Source of the DNA: Sciurus carolinensis
Taxonomy: Eukaryota; Chordata; Mammalia; Rodentia; Sciuridae
Assembly: GCF_902686445.1 (NCBI RefSeq)
Contig: NC_062213.1
Location: 141,320,491-141,384,490 of the forward strand
Direction of reading: 5' to 3'
Length of the DNA stretch: 64,000 nucleotides
The position numbers and the translations under genes were made by a program. Each line of letters begins with the position of its first letter. Position 1 is the first letter of the stretch. Below, piece after piece: positions 35,716 to 48,382 of the stretch. The notes beneath the pieces are model-generated. The model made no database searches. It worked only from the letters and a program-made list of their open reading frames with translations, and was not told where the DNA came from.

Positions 35716-38700
35716 TATTACTCTCTTCCAAAGTATATGTTTTCTTTCCCACCTTAGTAATGTTTAAAAAAAAAAAAACATGAAAAATAGATTTTCTTTA
35801 ATTTAGTTTCTTTGAAATTACCATTTACTTTTTGATACAAGTTGCCAGATTAGAGTGGTACTAAAATTCCAAAAATGATAGAATACAATAAACATACAAA
35901 TACCACTAGATAGAAGGACTGTTAGAAGAACAAAATTCCAAGTTTGCTTTTCTCTTCTCTTAGCTTTGTCCTATGAAGTAAAGGGCAAAACAAAGTAATT
36001 TTTTAAAATCTCTGAAATGAATTATTTTATTTAATTTTATATCATACAAAATTATTCAATTAACATTAAAATAAATAATTAAGCATTTATTTACATGTGG
36101 AAAATAGAAGCAGAAAATACCATTGTAATTAAAAAACATATATTAGGTAACACTATACTCCTGGCTTATTAGTAGGTGTTTTTCATTGAAAATTAAACTA
36201 TTGGTCTTTTATCTTCAAGAACATAAAAGTCCAGAGAAAACTGATGGTAACAAATATTTAAACAACTTAGAAACAACTGAAAAAATAAAGAGCTAATACC
36301 AATGAAACAAAGTTCTTATTTGAAGTACACATTGGTGGGATTAGACTCTGTTTACCCTGAGAACTGTGATTGTATTACCTGTGGAGTCGGGAGGGTTGGT
36401 ATTATTGTATCCTCTGTATACCAGCTGGGTTCAAAAGTTCACCACCTTCCTCCTTACCAGGTCATGTCTGTCTGCCTGTTTGGATCTTCCTTGGCCTCCC
36501 TCTCTCTCCACCTTGCACACACACACACCCTTTAGTTTCACTGTAATGCATTCTTTGCTTATCTCCCAAGATCTGCACTTGAATCTTGCCTCTGGTTCAT
36601 AGTTTAACAGTGACCTTCTGTCCAGTTACTGCAGTTCCATGAACCTCAGATACCTGGAGTTCTTTCACTTGTTACTTACAGTAACTAACTAACTCACAAA
36701 ATTTTTGTCAATGATTTAATCAACAGTAGTAAAGTATTTATTAAAGCTAATTTTATAAGGGTTACATTTTTGTCTTAAAATACTTCTATTAATCCAAAGT
36801 ACCTATATCTACCTAGAGACAATATTTAATTAAAAGGAATCTATATGAAATCCCTCAAATGTGAGACTTCCAAAATACATGTTTTCTAAATATATTGTTT
36901 AAAATTCCTCCTCTAATGTAAAGCATTTCTTTGAAAGAAGACTTTAAAGCACATACAGATTTGATTGGGAGCAACTTCTTTGGGAAACTACCTGGTTTGT
37001 AGAGGTGACAATGTTTTTCTACCTTCAGATATTTGACAACATTACTTAAGTGTCTTATTTTCTTTCTATTTCTCAGAACTCTCCTGGCTTACCTATGTTT
37101 TCTTTGTTCTGTTATCTCACTAGACAACAAAGCCCCTCATGCCTGAAAATTCTTTCCCTTTGGATCTGCTAAATCAAGACCTTCTGCTAGTTCACTCTTC
37201 AGGTCTGCTTCTCTGAAGTTTGCAATGTGCATTAGATAGAATATCGGTGCAATTGGCACTCCAGATATGAACTGATAAATAATAGATGGACAGAGAGAGA
37301 GATGCTAAAACCATTGACTCTTCTTTCCAAAATTAACGAGAGAAAAATAAGCAGGAGAAATGAATGGGAAATGATACAAAAATTAGGGAACCCTTTAACA
37401 CTTGAGCCTTTTCTTATAATTCATTAATGTACATATTATAATAATCACCAAGAAATCATTATTTTTATTCTATGTACATGTAGAATAGCCATGTTAAATA
37501 AGGCATACAGGATGTAATCGATTGTATTTCAACTACTAAGCATGAATAATAGGAATTTTCAAAAACAAACTTAATTCAGATGGTAGTATTTATTTACAAC
37601 TTGTAAATACCAATACCTTCTAATAAGACAGTTAATAATTTTAGTGTTTACTATGCCTAGAAAACTAACTCATTATACAGATTCACTTACTTAATTCATA
37701 CCAAAAACCTCTCTGAGGGAGTTAGTGCTTTTACTAAAGTTAAGGGGGGTTGTGTACCTTTCTAACAGGCTAAAGAACCTCTAGTTAACTCACACTAGAA
37801 ACAAAAGAATCCAGGGGTGAATGTTGATCATTTGATGCACACAGCTTATATAAAGAAGGCTGACCGACTAAATGACATGACATACTTTATGAAGGACAAA
37901 GTGACTTATAATTAGAATGACATTGTTTCATGTTTGAACATGATAGAGTCAATATAATGCTGTGCTAAATTATTTCTGAATCATACATTTTTTTAACCCA
38001 TGGCCAAGAGAGATTTTTAAGACAATTTTTTTTTTTTTTTTTTGCTGGCAAATAGACAATATAAATAGATAAATAGGTGCGGACAATTGTTAATAGATAT
38101 TTCAACAGAGCATTTTATCTCATGTATGTCCGGCAAATTATATATTTTTCATTTACGGAAAAAAGGCAAAGATATAAAAATACTGGGCTAAGAAATACCT
38201 TTTAAAAATTGCCTTTAATATCATTGTCTATTCACATTTCCATTTGAAAAATATTTCCTTGTAGATTATCAATTTTTCAGGGAAAAGATTTTTTTTGGTT
38301 CAGCTTTCACATTCATCTTTATATCTCCCTCTAGCATACTGTACCATTGTATTATGTAGGCATAAAATAATTATTTTTTATTTCAATATTTTAGAAGATA
38401 GTGATATCTGCATTTGTACCAACCGTATGGGAAATTATTTTATCTTTACATATATCCAATTGAGACCAAATTAATGTTTTTATTCTACTTAAAGAACTTA
38501 TTTAAAAAGACCTCTTTGATCGAACACATCTTTCTTTTATCCCACCCAAGCAAAATTATTGATAAAATGTATTTTTTTCTTTATCTAATTAGGAAAAGTT
38601 ATTTTCACATTGAATTAAGATTGGTATTGCATACACACATACATACATACATTAAGTATAAGATTTTAATAATACTAGAAATCTATAGATTGAAATGAAT

Positions 38701-39539
38701 GCCAATAGCTATTAAAACTGAGCTGCTCTGAGTTCAAATGTCCTATCAAGGTAGAAGGAAAGTTGAAAGATTAAAATAATATTCTTTAAGAAAGAATTTG
38801 GGAAATTCACACTGAGGAGCTAAAAACTTTCATTTATGTGACATATATTCAGACCTTAGTAAAAGGAATTGAGAATTTAAGGACATTTTAATAACTTTTA
38901 AAAGCCGGTTTGGGAAAAAAAAGAGAAAGGCTTTACTGCTTCCCGCCCTTTTTCTCAACGTACATGCATGTGCACACAAACATACAAACACTTCAAAATA
39001 TATTCCAAAGGAAAACTTGAAAACAACTGTGTATTTCCAAAATAACATAATTTAGTGAAAACCACAAGCAACCAGGATTCTCTGATGAATGCTACCTGGC
39101 ATGCTTGAAATGCAAGAAATGCCACGCTTGTCAAATTCCATTGCAAAAACACGCAGGTTCCCAATCTCTAAAAGTCTCTTTTGGAGTCCTTAACCAAAGC
39201 TGCATTTTAGATATGAAGAATATTAGTCTCCAAAGCATATGCCCTGCTGACTTCTTTCCCTGCTACTGGTATTAAATCATCTTTGAACAGAAACCTTTTA
39301 TAGTTTATCATAGCCTGGCAGCCCAAAGATACAGGTAACTTTTATTTCTGGTCATTCAGGTGGGGCACCTCAAGTCATTGATACATATCTATTCCTCTAT
39401 TATAGCTTTGAAAAGGAAAGATTATCTATTCCCTTTTCTTGTTCCTAATGTAAATATATACCCTCTTTTTCTATATCCCCAGGCATGCTCTCCCCACCCC
39501 TAGGAGAAATCTCATATAGCCTGCAAAAGAACAAAAACC
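35716..39539. other. AT-rich unique noncoding sequence
   Basis: Nothing secure. The interval 36330-36600 is a small GC-richer island. It has open frames of about 77 codons in two overlapping frames and a short (CA)n near 36520. A MIR-like remnant may lie at 36560-36650. T20 at 38024-38043. Confidence 0.4.
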
Positions 39540-39615
39540 AAAAATCAAAAAAGAAACAGACAAAAAAAAAAAACAAAACCAAAATCACCAACACCACCAC
39601 CACCACCACCAAAAA
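39540..39615. repeat. A-rich low-complexity tract with (ACC)n core
   Basis: Mixture of A runs and ACCAAA-type units around about seven tandem ACC or CAC triplets. On the minus strand it translates as low-complexity V/F and does not represent a gene. Confidence 0.9.
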
Positions 39616-40761
39616 CAAAAACAGCCCAAATCTATCTATTCTCAAGAAAAGAAATGCAAATTAAGGAGATTTTCTGAATGCTTTAATTTCCTTTCCACAT
39701 TGCGTAACCCCTGTCACCAAATCTGACTTTCAGTGAGGTAAGGATCCATTAGTGCTAGGCAGACAGTTAATGTAATATGCTGTCACCACAATGGCTTCTA
39801 CATGAGCATGACAACACAGCTGAGTGCTTCTATCTTATAGTCAGGCAGACTTCATACGCTGTTTGTTAAATACCTCCACTGTGGACATAATTAGGTCACT
39901 TGTTTACTTCCAAGTTATTTCAAGCTTCAACCTAGACTAAACCAAGAAAATAGATCAGACAGTTGTATTTGTTTGTTTGAAAAATGAAAAAAAAAAAAAA
40001 AAAAAGTCTAGGAATTCTTTCCAGAGAAAATGGCAATTTTCCAAATTTGTGATCTACCAAATGAGATAGCTACAAAATCACTGCAGATAATAGAAGAGCA
40101 TAAACTTTATATTATTATAGGGAAAATAATTTACATTAATTTAAATATGACTATAATTAAACAAAAATAACTTTTAAGGTATGGGAGAATTGCCCAATAA
40201 TTTAGAATATTTTATTGGCTAAATGGTATTGTATTCATGGCTTTGTTAAACAGCAATTAGAATATATTTTTCTGCGTCTATCTATCAGGTACAGATAAAC
40301 CAGGCAGCCAAAAATATTTTGGGTATGGAAAGCAGAAGGCAAAGAAAATAAAAGTTTTTCCAAGTAATGAAAAACAATACATTTGATATGAATTTAATAA
40401 AACTGACAAACTGAATAAAAAATTAGATTGTATTCCTCATTAATTCCTAATTTTGCTTATATTTCAAAATCAACAATGATGGAATAATCTAGAGTCTCCT
40501 CTTGATATAAATTAAAAAGAATTTTTTAATGGAAAGAGAATTTCCACATGTGAAATGAGTGAAGTCAAAAAATATTGTTTCTTATTCTAGTTGAGATTAT
40601 TACCAACAACATTCATTTCCTGTACTGAAATCAAGCAATTGTCTACACTATAACTTGAAAAAAACTATGGTTTTAAACTAAGCGTTTTGCTATTGTTCAT
40701 ATTATCTCCTCAAATATATATTTTTGAAAATTTGGTCTTATCCTTTAGAGCAGCAAGGACT

Positions 40762-40764
<3 letters not shown>
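39616..40764. other. Unique noncoding sequence
   Basis: AT-rich, with an A run of about 21 near 39988-40008. Nothing else recognised. Confidence 0.4.
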
Positions 40765-40807
<43 letters not shown>

Positions 40808-40830
40808 ATGTGTGTGTGTGTGTGTGTGTG
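40765..40830. repeat. (CT)n(GT)n compound microsatellite
   Basis: About 17 CT units followed by about 15 GT units with a single TATG interruption. It ends exactly where the minus-strand B1-dID begins, so on the SINE strand it occupies the A-tail position as (CA)n(GA)n. Confidence 0.95.
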
Positions 40831-41008
40831 TACCAGGGATTGAGCCCAGAGAGCCTTAACCACTGAACAACATCCCCAGCTTTTTTTGTATTTGAGAAGG
40901 GTCTTGCTAAATTGCTTAGGTCCTTGCTAAATTGCTGAGGCTGGCTTCAAACTTGCCATCCTCCTGCCTCTGTCTCTACAGCCTCTGGGATTACAGGCAT
41001 GCCCAGAC
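40831..41008 (-). mobile_element. B1-dID dimeric SINE
   Basis: ID half ('taccagggattgagcccag', 'accactgaacaacatcccc'), linker, B1 half showing the tandem internal duplication ('ttgctaaattgcttagg' then 'ttgctaaattgctgagg'), then 'cctcctgcctctgtctc' and 'tgggattacaggcatgccc'. Confidence 0.9.
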
Positions 41009-41079
41009 AGTAAGGAGTTTTTTAAGTGAAAATATAAACTGTTTTAAGATTTTAAAAGTCATATATACATAAACTTATT

Positions 41080-41220
41080 AGAGTTTAAATTCTATCTGAG
41101 CCTCCTCTAGTTTTTTGTGAATTTGGGGAATTCAGGTAACTTGCAAATCTCAACTTCCTTATCTTCAAAATGGAGAAAATAGCCCTCTCATATGGCATAT
41201 GTAATAGTAAATAAGATGTA
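41080..41220 (+). repeat. MIR SINE fragment
   Basis: 'aattcaggtaacttgcaaat', 'ctcaacttccttatcttcaa', 'aatggagaaaatagccctct' follow the MIR core order. Confidence 0.65.
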
Positions 41221-42490
41221 AAAAAGCTAACTTGGCTTCTATAAAAAGCATCAGCAGTTGTATTTAAAAAGTAAACAAACAAAACAACATAAAACAAAAC
41301 TATGGAGATAGTTTAGATATTCACACAATTTATAGCTGGAAGGGAAAAGGAAGGCTTCGGATGGGCCTGGGTGTCTGGTTATCCTCTTCCTCCCCCACCT
41401 CCCTTCCTTTTCTTTGAAGAGGCTAATCCCCTTTTCCTTTGTCTTCCTCCCTCTTTGCCATCTTAATCTCATCAAGTTTAGTTCTAGATCCTGTCACCTC
41501 ACAGCTACAATGAGAAATAGCCATTATGGTAGTGGTTTTTGTCCTGCCAAAAGTATACTAAAAACTGGAATGTGAATGGCCCAACCCTTGTGTTTAGTTA
41601 AGAATAGATGCCTGATTTGTATCTTTTTTTTTTTTATTTTTTAAATTTCTCAATCCATATAGACCTCTCTTAGTGTGGATCAAAATGAACATTTTTTTTC
41701 TGGAATATTTTTCCTATGTAAATAGTTTTAGCAGTAATTTGGATCATGTTTATTATATTTTTGGTTGACAAAGTAATGCATTGTCATTGCATTAAATAAA
41801 AAAAGAAAAAAATGAAATAATATCATGAAAACAACCATATATAAATAATGCATATAGATTTTCTTTGTAGGTATAGATGAAGGATATGAAGAAAATTAGC
41901 AGCATTGTCCACTATGAAAGTGGTTAATCCCTATTAAGTCACTATTATTTTATTCAATGTATGTACAAAGCATACATACATTACATACATTATATGTACA
42001 TTACATACATTATATGTACTGTCCCAGTTGTTGAGGATGGAACTGTGAACAAAAAACATGACTTCCCAACTTGGAGTTTACAGATTAGTTGCAACTGCAG
42101 AATAAAGGACATATCAAGGTAAGGTTTTCTTAGTGGACATACTGTAGAAAGATTTGATTTAAGAAACACAAATATAGATATTTAGAAGAGCATTCTTAAA
42201 ATATTGCTTATTAAATTTCTGTCTGTTTACAGAAAGTTACAAGAGATGCTTCAAATGGTAAGCCGTGTTGCTACTGTGTTTCACTAGACATCAAAAAAAA
42301 TTGTTTGGAAAACAATAGGTATAGGTCATAGTATAATAAAAAGTAAATAAACTTGAAAGATTAAAACAAGTAATCAATAATTTCATATTTACAAGGCACT
42401 TGCCAAGTCAAAATATTCATTTCTGAGATGTTTAGTGTTTAAGTTTTGATTTAATCTTTTATTATGCATATATGTCTACATTTATGCAAT
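41221..42490. other. Unique noncoding sequence with a 20-bp tandem duplication
   Basis: Mostly unique. At 41981-42020 the unit ttacatacattatatgtaca occurs twice in tandem (19/20 identical), preceded by a related 'catacataca' stretch. L2-like wording near 42020-42130 is too weak to call. Confidence 0.45.
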
Positions 42491-42884
42491 TGCTATGGCC
42501 TCAATGTTTCTCCCAAAATTCGTTTGTTGCATCTTATTTGCCAATGTGATATTATTAACAGGTGGTACCCTTTAAGAGGTAAGTCATGAGGCCAGTGTCC
42601 TCATGGATGGGATTAAGACCTTTATGAAATGGCTTGAGAGGGTGGGTTTGCTCTCACTTGCTCTTCTGCCATGGAGGACCAGGATTCATCCCTTTTGCTC
42701 TTTGTCCCTCACCATGTGAAAAGAACTGAATGGTACCATCTATGAGCATCAGATCTTCACTAGACACCAAAACTGCTGGCACATTACTCTACTTCCTACA
42801 CTTCAGAGCTGTGAGAAATAAACTTCTGTTATTAAGAAATTACCCAGTCTAGGCTATTTTTGTTAGCATCACAGACTAAGGTAA
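42491..42884 (+). mobile_element. MLT1-type MaLR LTR
   Basis: Solo LTR fossil with the typical order 'tgctatggcctcaatgtttc', 'ccaatgtgatattattaaca', 'ggtggtaccctttaagagg', 'aagtcatgaggccagtgtcc', 'catggatgggattaagacc', 'ccatgtgaaaagaactgaat', 'ctagacaccaaaactgctgg', 'agctgtgagaaataaacttc', 'taggctatttttgttagca'. The AATAAA at the R/U5 border is preserved. Confidence 0.85.
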
Positions 42885-43255
42885 CAATGAATCTAACTTC
42901 TTCTTTTCTTCCTCCTTCTCCTCCTCTTCTTCATCTTTGGAGTGGGTTGGGTAGAATGTATCTTTTTTCATTTTCTCATGAATTACGCTAACATCTTTAA
43001 TTCCTTGATAGTCTAGATACAGTGCTCTATAATTTCATTCCATACATTTGTTTAATTGATGCCTTGGTAGTTCAATAAAAAAAGTAAGAAATAGATTGTT
43101 CATTACTTTTGTGATTTTTTTTTTTTAACATAGGTAGAACCTGTAAATAAATTTTTGTTAAAAGTAGTATAAGTATTAACTTGGGCCAGTTTAAAGTTTT
43201 CCTCTTATATCTGTGAAACTTTAAAGAGAGAATATACTATGAACATTCACTGAAT
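42885..43255. other. Unique noncoding sequence
   Basis: Pyrimidine-rich patch (cttctcctcctcttcttc) at 42908-42940. Nothing else recognised. Confidence 0.4.
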
Positions 43256-43356
43256 ATTTCAATGAAAATAAGGTTTTAGCCATTAACTATATTCTGCTTG
43301 ACTTGATGTGAAAGAAAAGGCCAAGAATAAAAGATTATAAAAGCTATTCAGAACTG
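43256..43356 (+). repeat. Direct duplication, copy A
   Basis: About 100 bp that recurs at 43887-44011 in the same orientation. Shared strings include attctgcttgacttgat, gaaagaaa, and aaagctattcag. Identity outside the A-rich middle is estimated by eye at roughly 85%. It matches no repeat family I can name. Confidence 0.7.
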
Positions 43357-43886
43357 TTTATACACATATAGATTGTAAATAAACCAACTGCTAAAGAACA
43401 GGTTTTAATTCTGAATTACATACATAGTACTCACAGAATAAAAGAACTTCTGTCAACGCTTCTGTTTTCTAGTCATAAAAAAATGTGTTTAATCTGAAGG
43501 CCTCAAGTTCTCGTCAGTAGTAATGAAACTGAAATCATAAGTAAAATGTAGGCATAGAACTCTGTTTCCATTCCTAGCTGTGTCTGATCATCTGAAGGAT
43601 TTCATAACCTAAGGCTTTTATAGAAGTGTGTGCAGTGGTATACCCCAAGAGCCTGTCCACTTTCTCCATGTCTGGTCTTAGCATTGTCAGTGTTAACAAG
43701 ACATTCAGGGTCATGGCACATTCTGAACAATACACCTCAAAGCCTTAGTAAGAAAGTGCAGTCTCAAAGGTTGTATCATGTAAAAGTCAAGTAATTAAAC
43801 ACTGATTACTTACTGTTTAAAACAAAACAAAACAAAAAAGACGGCTGGGAAAAGTTGGATTCTGAAGATCTAATTTCACACAGAAG
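43357..43886. other. Unique spacer between duplicated segments
   Basis: Nothing recognised apart from an (aaaac)n patch at 43819-43838. Confidence 0.4.
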
Positions 43887-43957
43887 ATTTCAGTGAAAAT
43901 TAAGCCTTTAGCCTTTAACTGTATTCTGCTTGACTTGATTTGAAAGAAAGTCTAGGG

Positions 43958-43990
<33 letters not shown>

Positions 43991-44011
43991 ATGAAAGCTA
44001 TTCAGCACTGT
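43887..44011 (+). repeat. Direct duplication, copy B with A28 run
   Basis: Counterpart of 43256-43356. The A-rich middle (caagaataaaagattataaa in copy A) is replaced by a run of 28 A at 43961-43988, so the copies differ mainly by a homopolymer expansion. Confidence 0.7.
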
Positions 44012-44697
44012 CTTTCTGCAGCAGAGCTTTGGGAGGTGACAAACAGCCACTGGTAATTCAGTCATCTTTTCCCCAAACAGCATTTGGATTCCTCTTCAAA
44101 ATTTGGCTGCAACTCTCTGGTTTCATTATTCTTTCAAAATACAAAGACCCTTCCCTTCTGCACTCTTGGCACCAGTTAAAATGCTTTAGCTCCCTAGAAA
44201 CAGTCTATTTCTAATAAAGTTTGCAAACAGAGCGAAGTCCATTTCACCTGATGCTGTTTCATTTCTCATACGTTAAATAAAGGGCAACTCTTCTTCAGAG
44301 TTCTCAGACTTATTTCAAATCTATAGTCTTCCTAATCAGGATACTTCAAATTTAAGATACTATATACTTAAAATGTTTTTCCCTCCACCTGATTCTATTT
44401 CCCAGTTTATCCCAGTGGCTAGTGTGAAGAAAAACGCCAGATTTGACACAAGCACTGAAAATATTTTTCTTACTTAATGTCATCTAAATTTTTATCCATC
44501 CCATTCCCACTCTTCCTTCATAGGAGGACATTCTTTTTACTTAATGCATGAGAGTAAGACTTTTCTAGGAAAAAGAGTAATAGTATTTGTTAAAATTTAT
44601 TTGTTTCTTGGGACTATTTCCAACAATCTACTTACAGAACATGAAAGAGTTTTATTTTTTACTGGTATGAAATTACTTGTACCAAAAGTATCAAATG
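44012..44697. other. Unique noncoding sequence
   Basis: No gene or repeat recognised. Confidence 0.4.
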
Positions 44698-45234
44698 CAC
44701 TCATGCACTGCATAATGACAGGACACGTTCTGAAATGTGACATTATGTAATTTCATTGTTGTGCAAACATCATGGAGTTCACTCACACACTCCTAGGTGG
44801 TATAGGTCAACCACACCACATGACCTCTTGATGCAATCAAGAGACTGGTAAACAGGACAGGTAAGAGGCTGCTGCCAGCATAACAAGGCATATTGTTTTA
44901 TAATAAATGTGTGTGTGTGTTTTTTTTTTAAGTAGATGGAATAAACTCTAAAATGATAAAACCCAAAATATAGTGAACTCATAAACAATCAGCAACAGTC
45001 ATTTATTATTATTATCAATTATTATATACAGCAAATAATTGTATACTTCCATATGATTTACCAGTAGGTTTGTTTACACAAACATCACCACAAACACTAA
45101 TATAAGCCTTTTGCTACCACGGTAGGACCACTGCTACATCACCAGGCAAGAGAAAATTTTCAGCTCCATTGTCATTTTAGGGAACCATCAAATGTGAGGT
45201 CCTCTGACCGAAATGTCATTCCTGGCACAGGACT
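44698..45234. mobile_element. Ancient DNA-transposon (non-autonomous) fossil
   Basis: The left end 'tcatgcactgcataatgaca' and the complement of the right end (tcctgtgccaggaatgaca) resemble each other as decayed terminal inverted repeats. Internal strings ('ttgttgtgcaaacatcatgg', 'ggtggtataggtcaaccaca', 'attttcagctccattgtcat', 'ctctgaccgaaatgtcat') match a widespread eutherian element I recall but cannot name with certainty (probably hAT-like). A young-looking (TG)n/T run sits inside at 44908-44931. Confidence 0.55.
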
Positions 45235-45269
45235 ACATTTCCTTATCCAATTATTCCTAAAAGAATTTC

Positions 45270-45580
45270 TACTCTGTTTTACAGTGATAATCAGTTTAGC
45301 TTACTAATATCTATTGAAATACATACATCTGTGAACATATTTTGATAATCCCATTTTTAATTGGGTCATCTTTTTACTTGCTATTGAGTTGTTTCGGTTC
45401 CTTATGTATTTTGAATATTGACCCTTATTAGATACATAGTTTATAAATATTTTATCCCATTTCATAGGTTATCTTTTTACTATGTTGATTGTTGCTTTTG
45501 CAGTGAAAAAGCTTTTAAGCTTCAAGTTAACTCATTGGTCTATTTTTGCTTTTGTTGCCTTTGAAAAGTGCTGCTTTGAG
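45270..45580 (-). mobile_element. Old L1 ORF2 fragment
   Basis: Antisense L1 3' ORF2 wording: 'cccatttttaattgggtcat', 'cttgctattgagttgtttc', 'ttagatacatagtttataaa', 'ttatcccatttcataggtta', 'ctatttttgcttttgttgcc'. Frames broken. Confidence 0.85.
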
Positions 45581-45605
45581 TGTGTGTGTGTGTGTGTGTG
45601 TGTGT
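45581..45605. repeat. (TG)n microsatellite
   Basis: Twelve TG units directly at the right end of the old L1 fragment. Confidence 0.95.
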
Positions 45606-45686
45606 TAGTTTTGTTTTCATGAGAAATGTTGAAAATGGTAGTTGAGTCAAAGATGATTTTCATGCATCTTGGCAGCTAAACTGAAA

Positions 45687-45775
45687 TTTTTTTTTTTTTG
45701 GGTGCTGGGGATCGAACCCAGGGCCTTATGCTTGTGAGGCAAGCACTCTACCGACTGAGCTATCTCCCCAGCCCC
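45687..45775 (-). mobile_element. Young ID SINE
   Basis: T13 (A tail) followed by an almost consensus-like ID body: 'gggtgctggggatcgaaccc', 'gcaagcactctaccgactga', 'gctatctccccagcccc'. The B-box complement 'ggatcgaaccc' is intact. Flanked by ctgaaattt (45681-45689) and ctgaagttt (45775-45783), a 9-bp duplication with one mismatch. Same subfamily as the ID at 31536-31634. Confidence 0.95.
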
Positions 45776-45874
45776 TGAAGTTTATTCTGAACAAGAACAA
45801 GATCATAAATTTGAACTTGTAAAATTATTTTTTTAAAAAACTTATATTTTCAATGATGAAATATTTTAAAAACT

Positions 45875-46315
45875 TGTTACAGTTTAGATAGGTGTATCCC
45901 AAAAGCTCATGTGTGAGGCAATGAAAGAAGGTTTAGAGGTGAAATGATTGGGTTATGAGAACCTTAAACCACATAGTGAACTAATTCCCTTATGGGATTA
46001 ACTTTGTAACTGTAGGTAGGTAGATAGGGTGTGATTGGAGGAGGTGAATCCTTGAGGGTATGCCTTTGGGGTTTCTATTTTGTCTGTAAGAAGAACTCTC
46101 TTTCTTTTTGCTTTTTGATCATCATGTCCTGAACCACTTTATCCACCACAGTCTTCCACCATGATTTTTTTGCTACACCTTGGTCTCAGAGCAATGGAAC
46201 TGGCTATCTATGGACTGAGACCTCTGAAACTGTGAGCCCTAAAATAAAATTTTCCTCCTCTAAAATTGTTCTTGTCAGGTCTTTGATCACAGCCGTGAAA
46301 AAGCTGACTGAAACA
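45875..46315 (+). mobile_element. ERVL-MaLR solo LTR
   Basis: 441-bp LTR running from TG to CA. Blocks: 'tcccaaaagctcatgtgtga', 'ggtgaaatgattgggttatg', 'ggagcaatgg'-like tail region, 'tggactgagacctctgaaac', 'tgagccctaaaataaaattt' (polyA signal), 'cttgtcaggtctttgatcac', 'aaaaagctgactgaaaca'. Flanks aaact and atact differ at one of five positions, fitting the 5-bp duplication of this class. Same family as 53988-54404. Confidence 0.85.
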
Positions 46316-48382
46316 ATACTTCATAGTGCATACATTCAATATGCACCCCAAACCTCTGTTTTCTTCTATTTTTTTGAATGTATTTTCATCCTAAGAAACC
46401 ACTTTTCAGTGCTGAACTCCCAGCACTGACAAATGGTCTTCCAGGATCATTCATACAGAGAGAAGAAAAATAAAACCAAAACCAAAACCAAAACCAAAAC
46501 AAACAAACAAACAAAAAAAAAACAGAAACAAAAAACTTCAGAGGAATATAAAATAGTTTCCCAGAAAGTATTAGTAAAAATATATTCTGAACCAACAGGT
46601 TTTTAAATTCAGATTTTTTTTTTAAGAATGTCTGATCTAACTTCTGAACATTTCAGAGATTGTGGATTTCGTTATTCTCATGGGTGCTACGTGTAAAAGG
46701 AGAGCAAAATGTTGCTTTTATGATGCACAAAATTTAAAAAGTGAACATGTTCTAATTAAGAAGCAAAACCCTTGATTTCACCAAGACAAACAATGTGGTC
46801 GTAGATAGATTCATATTAGAGAGAATTCCACTGGAAACCCTTTGCCTGAATGACCTTAAAAAAATAACAGTAAGTCAGCAATGTGGGTGGGGTCTTGGCT
46901 GCTTCTCCCACAGAAAGAATGGAGAGGAACCAGGACTCAGAAATTCATCATTTGATACAGGATCCTACTCTTATCCCCATTCTGACAGCATCTCTCTTAA
47001 CTTGTTAAAATAAAAATAGTCATTCTAAATTTTAATAAGGTTCAAAGAGACTGTATAAAAATGAGGACATTTCTTTGGTTTACATTCTTTTTCTGCTTTT
47101 GATTCATCTATGATGTCACAAAATAACTTGGTTATCTTATTCTTGAAGTTAGCTTAACTAATCTGGTAACATGACCCAGGATTAAAAAACAAAACAAAAA
47201 CCCATCTACACACATATAACCTGGAGGAATATTTTCAGTGTAAATGCTAGTAATATAGCTTATTAGTTACTAAGTTTCTTTTAGAAAGCATGCTTGCTAT
47301 TGATTTCAAATTTGAAGATTTATTAAAGATTAACCTAAATTTAGAAATACAAGTGACTTTGTTTGTATATCACAATGGCCATTTTGCCAAGCCTATTTCT
47401 TTAAATATGTAAAACTAAGTGGTTTATAAGGAAAATAATCATTGGCTTGAGATTTATTTATTCTTTCACCATCAAAATCTTTGTGAGAGCTCATCCTATC
47501 TAATTACAGCACAAATATTTTCAGTTGAAAACTTTTACTTTATTCTATGATTTTTTAAGGCAATAATAACAAATGACCTATTCCTAATAAATTTAAGGGT
47601 AAAAGTGATCAAGTTACTGTGTAATCCAAGAATTTGGAGGCTGAAATTAAATTTGTTTAAAGATTTCTTAGACAGTGACTCAAAGATACTAGACTCACAA
47701 TGACATTGAGATTTTATATATCATATTGGATAAATAGAAACAGTTTGGGCTGTAAAACAGATTTTCTAGGCAGTTGGGTCTGAAACCCATGGAAATTTAC
47801 TTCAGTATAAAAATCTTGACATTTCTGGTGTGCGTTGAATAGCTAACTGATATGAGGATTGTTAGACTTTCTATTCATAGTTGTCTCTGTAGTTCATGGG
47901 CTCCAGTTTAGGCATAAATTCTCCATTCAAGGCTGGAATTGGGTGGGCAAACAGTGGATGAAGGACAAAAAACAGTTGTCTTTTTTAATCAGGAAAGAAT
48001 GTTTTTCTCAGATAAATCCCAGCAGACTTCTGCTTATGTCTCATTACCTAGAAAGGTATAGCATGGGCATTGCTCCCTGCTTAAGGAGGCTGGAGGGAAG
48101 GTCTGGGTTGTGTTGAATTTCTTCAGTTTCTAAAGTCAAGACAAATACTAGTGGAAAGGTTACCAAGGGATGTTCAGCTAGCTTCACATACTGTTGGTCA
48201 CATACATTTTATTTTTCCTCCTTTTAAAAAAGTTATAAAATAAAAAGACATTGTTAAAAATTGACTAATTTGAAATATTTTAAAAAATTACATTTTAATA
48301 TCATAGCACAATAGTTATAGTTTTGAGTGTATATATTAATACATATACATATATATCAATACATACATATATATAGAGAGAG
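46316..48382. other. Unique noncoding sequence with A-rich (AACCAA)n tract
   Basis: 46468-46536 holds AAAACC and AAAC tandem units. The remainder shows no gene or repeat that could be recognised. Confidence 0.45.

Noticed and set aside
36302..36602. Two overlapping 77-78 codon frames in a GC-richer island
   Set aside because: No domain, no splice context, and the frames run into a (CA)n tract. Could be an old repeat remnant.
39445..39645. Minus-strand frame rich in V, L and F resembling a membrane segment
   Set aside because: Product of the A-rich/(ACC)n low-complexity tract read on the other strand.
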